This document shows positions 6,463 to 6,491 of a DNA stretch of 6,491 nt, piece by piece. Source of the stretch: Bacteroidota bacterium (GTDB taxonomy: Bacteria > Bacteroidota > Bacteroidia > Bacteroidales > Paludibacteraceae); contig JAJZHJ010000083.1 of NCBI GenBank assembly GCA_021804525.1, positions 1-6,491 of the forward strand. Direction: 5' to 3'. The position numbers were made by a program, and so were the translations under genes. The notes under the pieces were generated by a model, which made no database searches, was not told the origin of the DNA, and saw only the letters and a list, made by a program, of their open reading frames with translations. Numbering within the stretch: the stretch's first letter is position 1; the number at the start of each line of letters is the position of its first letter.

Positions 6463-6491
6463 ACCGCCTTGATGCTTACCATCTTGGCGGT
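6463..6491 (-). terminator. Rho-independent terminator, T-tract on the minus strand, possibly bidirectional
   Basis: ACCGCC (6463-6468) pairs with GGCGGT (6486-6491) and GATG (6471-6474) pairs with CATC (6480-6483). A TT/TT internal mismatch separates the two helices, and the loop is CTTAC. Read on the minus strand the stem is followed by six or more T (complement of the A-run at 6458-6463), the normal form of an intrinsic terminator. It starts 18 bases after the clpC stop, so it probably also ends clpC, but the plus-strand T-tract would lie beyond the window. It suggests a convergent gene to the right. Confidence 0.75.

Noticed and set aside
1..6491. CRISPR arrays, tRNA/rRNA genes, insertion-sequence ends, defence or phage genes
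   Set aside because: None were seen: no spaced direct repeats, no cloverleaf-like segments, and no transposase or integrase motifs in the coding regions.

Overview
The window looks like chromosomal DNA of a Bacteroidetes bacterium, most likely of the order Bacteroidales. The reasons are a DUF5715-type protein that I know mainly from this group, AT-rich spacers (coding parts are clearly richer in GC), a near absence of Shine-Dalgarno sequences, and several matches to the Bacteroidetes -7 promoter consensus TAnnTTTG placed just ahead of genes. The assignment is an inference from gene content and signals; no rRNA or marker gene is present.

Layout. Bases 1-177 (minus) hold the first 59 codons of a short-chain dehydrogenase/reductase that runs off the left edge. 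Bases 178-914 hold no convincing intact gene: a possible minus-strand promoter for the reductase, two coding-looking fragments without start codons, and otherwise AT-rich sequence. Bases 915-2820 (minus) form a compact arsenic-resistance operon read arsR, arsC, acr3: an As(III)-sensing ArsR/SmtB repressor, a thioredoxin-type arsenate reductase of the low-molecular-weight phosphatase fold, and an ACR3 arsenite efflux permease. A 12-8-12 inverted repeat lies directly ahead of arsR, and its 8-base centre is a perfect TAnnTTTG element, so operator and promoter appear to be the same piece of DNA. Bases 2930-3682 (minus) encode a membrane-anchored DUF5715 protein with a peptidase-M15-like metal site. 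It has a CxCDxC cluster just after its membrane anchor. Bases 3926-6445 (plus) encode a full-length ClpC-type AAA+ unfoldase. A stem-loop whose T-tract is on the minus strand closes the window.

How the genes work together. ArsR would repress the operon until As(III) binds. ArsC reduces As(V) to As(III), and Acr3 exports As(III). The arsC and acr3 reading frames overlap, which suggests coupled translation of reductase and pump. The DUF5715 gene and clpC are divergently transcribed from a 243-bp spacer. It contains one TAnnTTTG element for each gene and a perfect 10-bp-arm palindrome. clpC stands alone here, without the ctsR-mcsA-mcsB genes that accompany it in Firmicutes.

Most of the window is ordinary. 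The points worth a second look are the fused ars operator/promoter, the unusual cysteine set of ArsR, the ArsR-like cysteine motif in the neighbouring DUF5715 protein, and the palindrome ahead of clpC. I did not find a convincing undescribed system.
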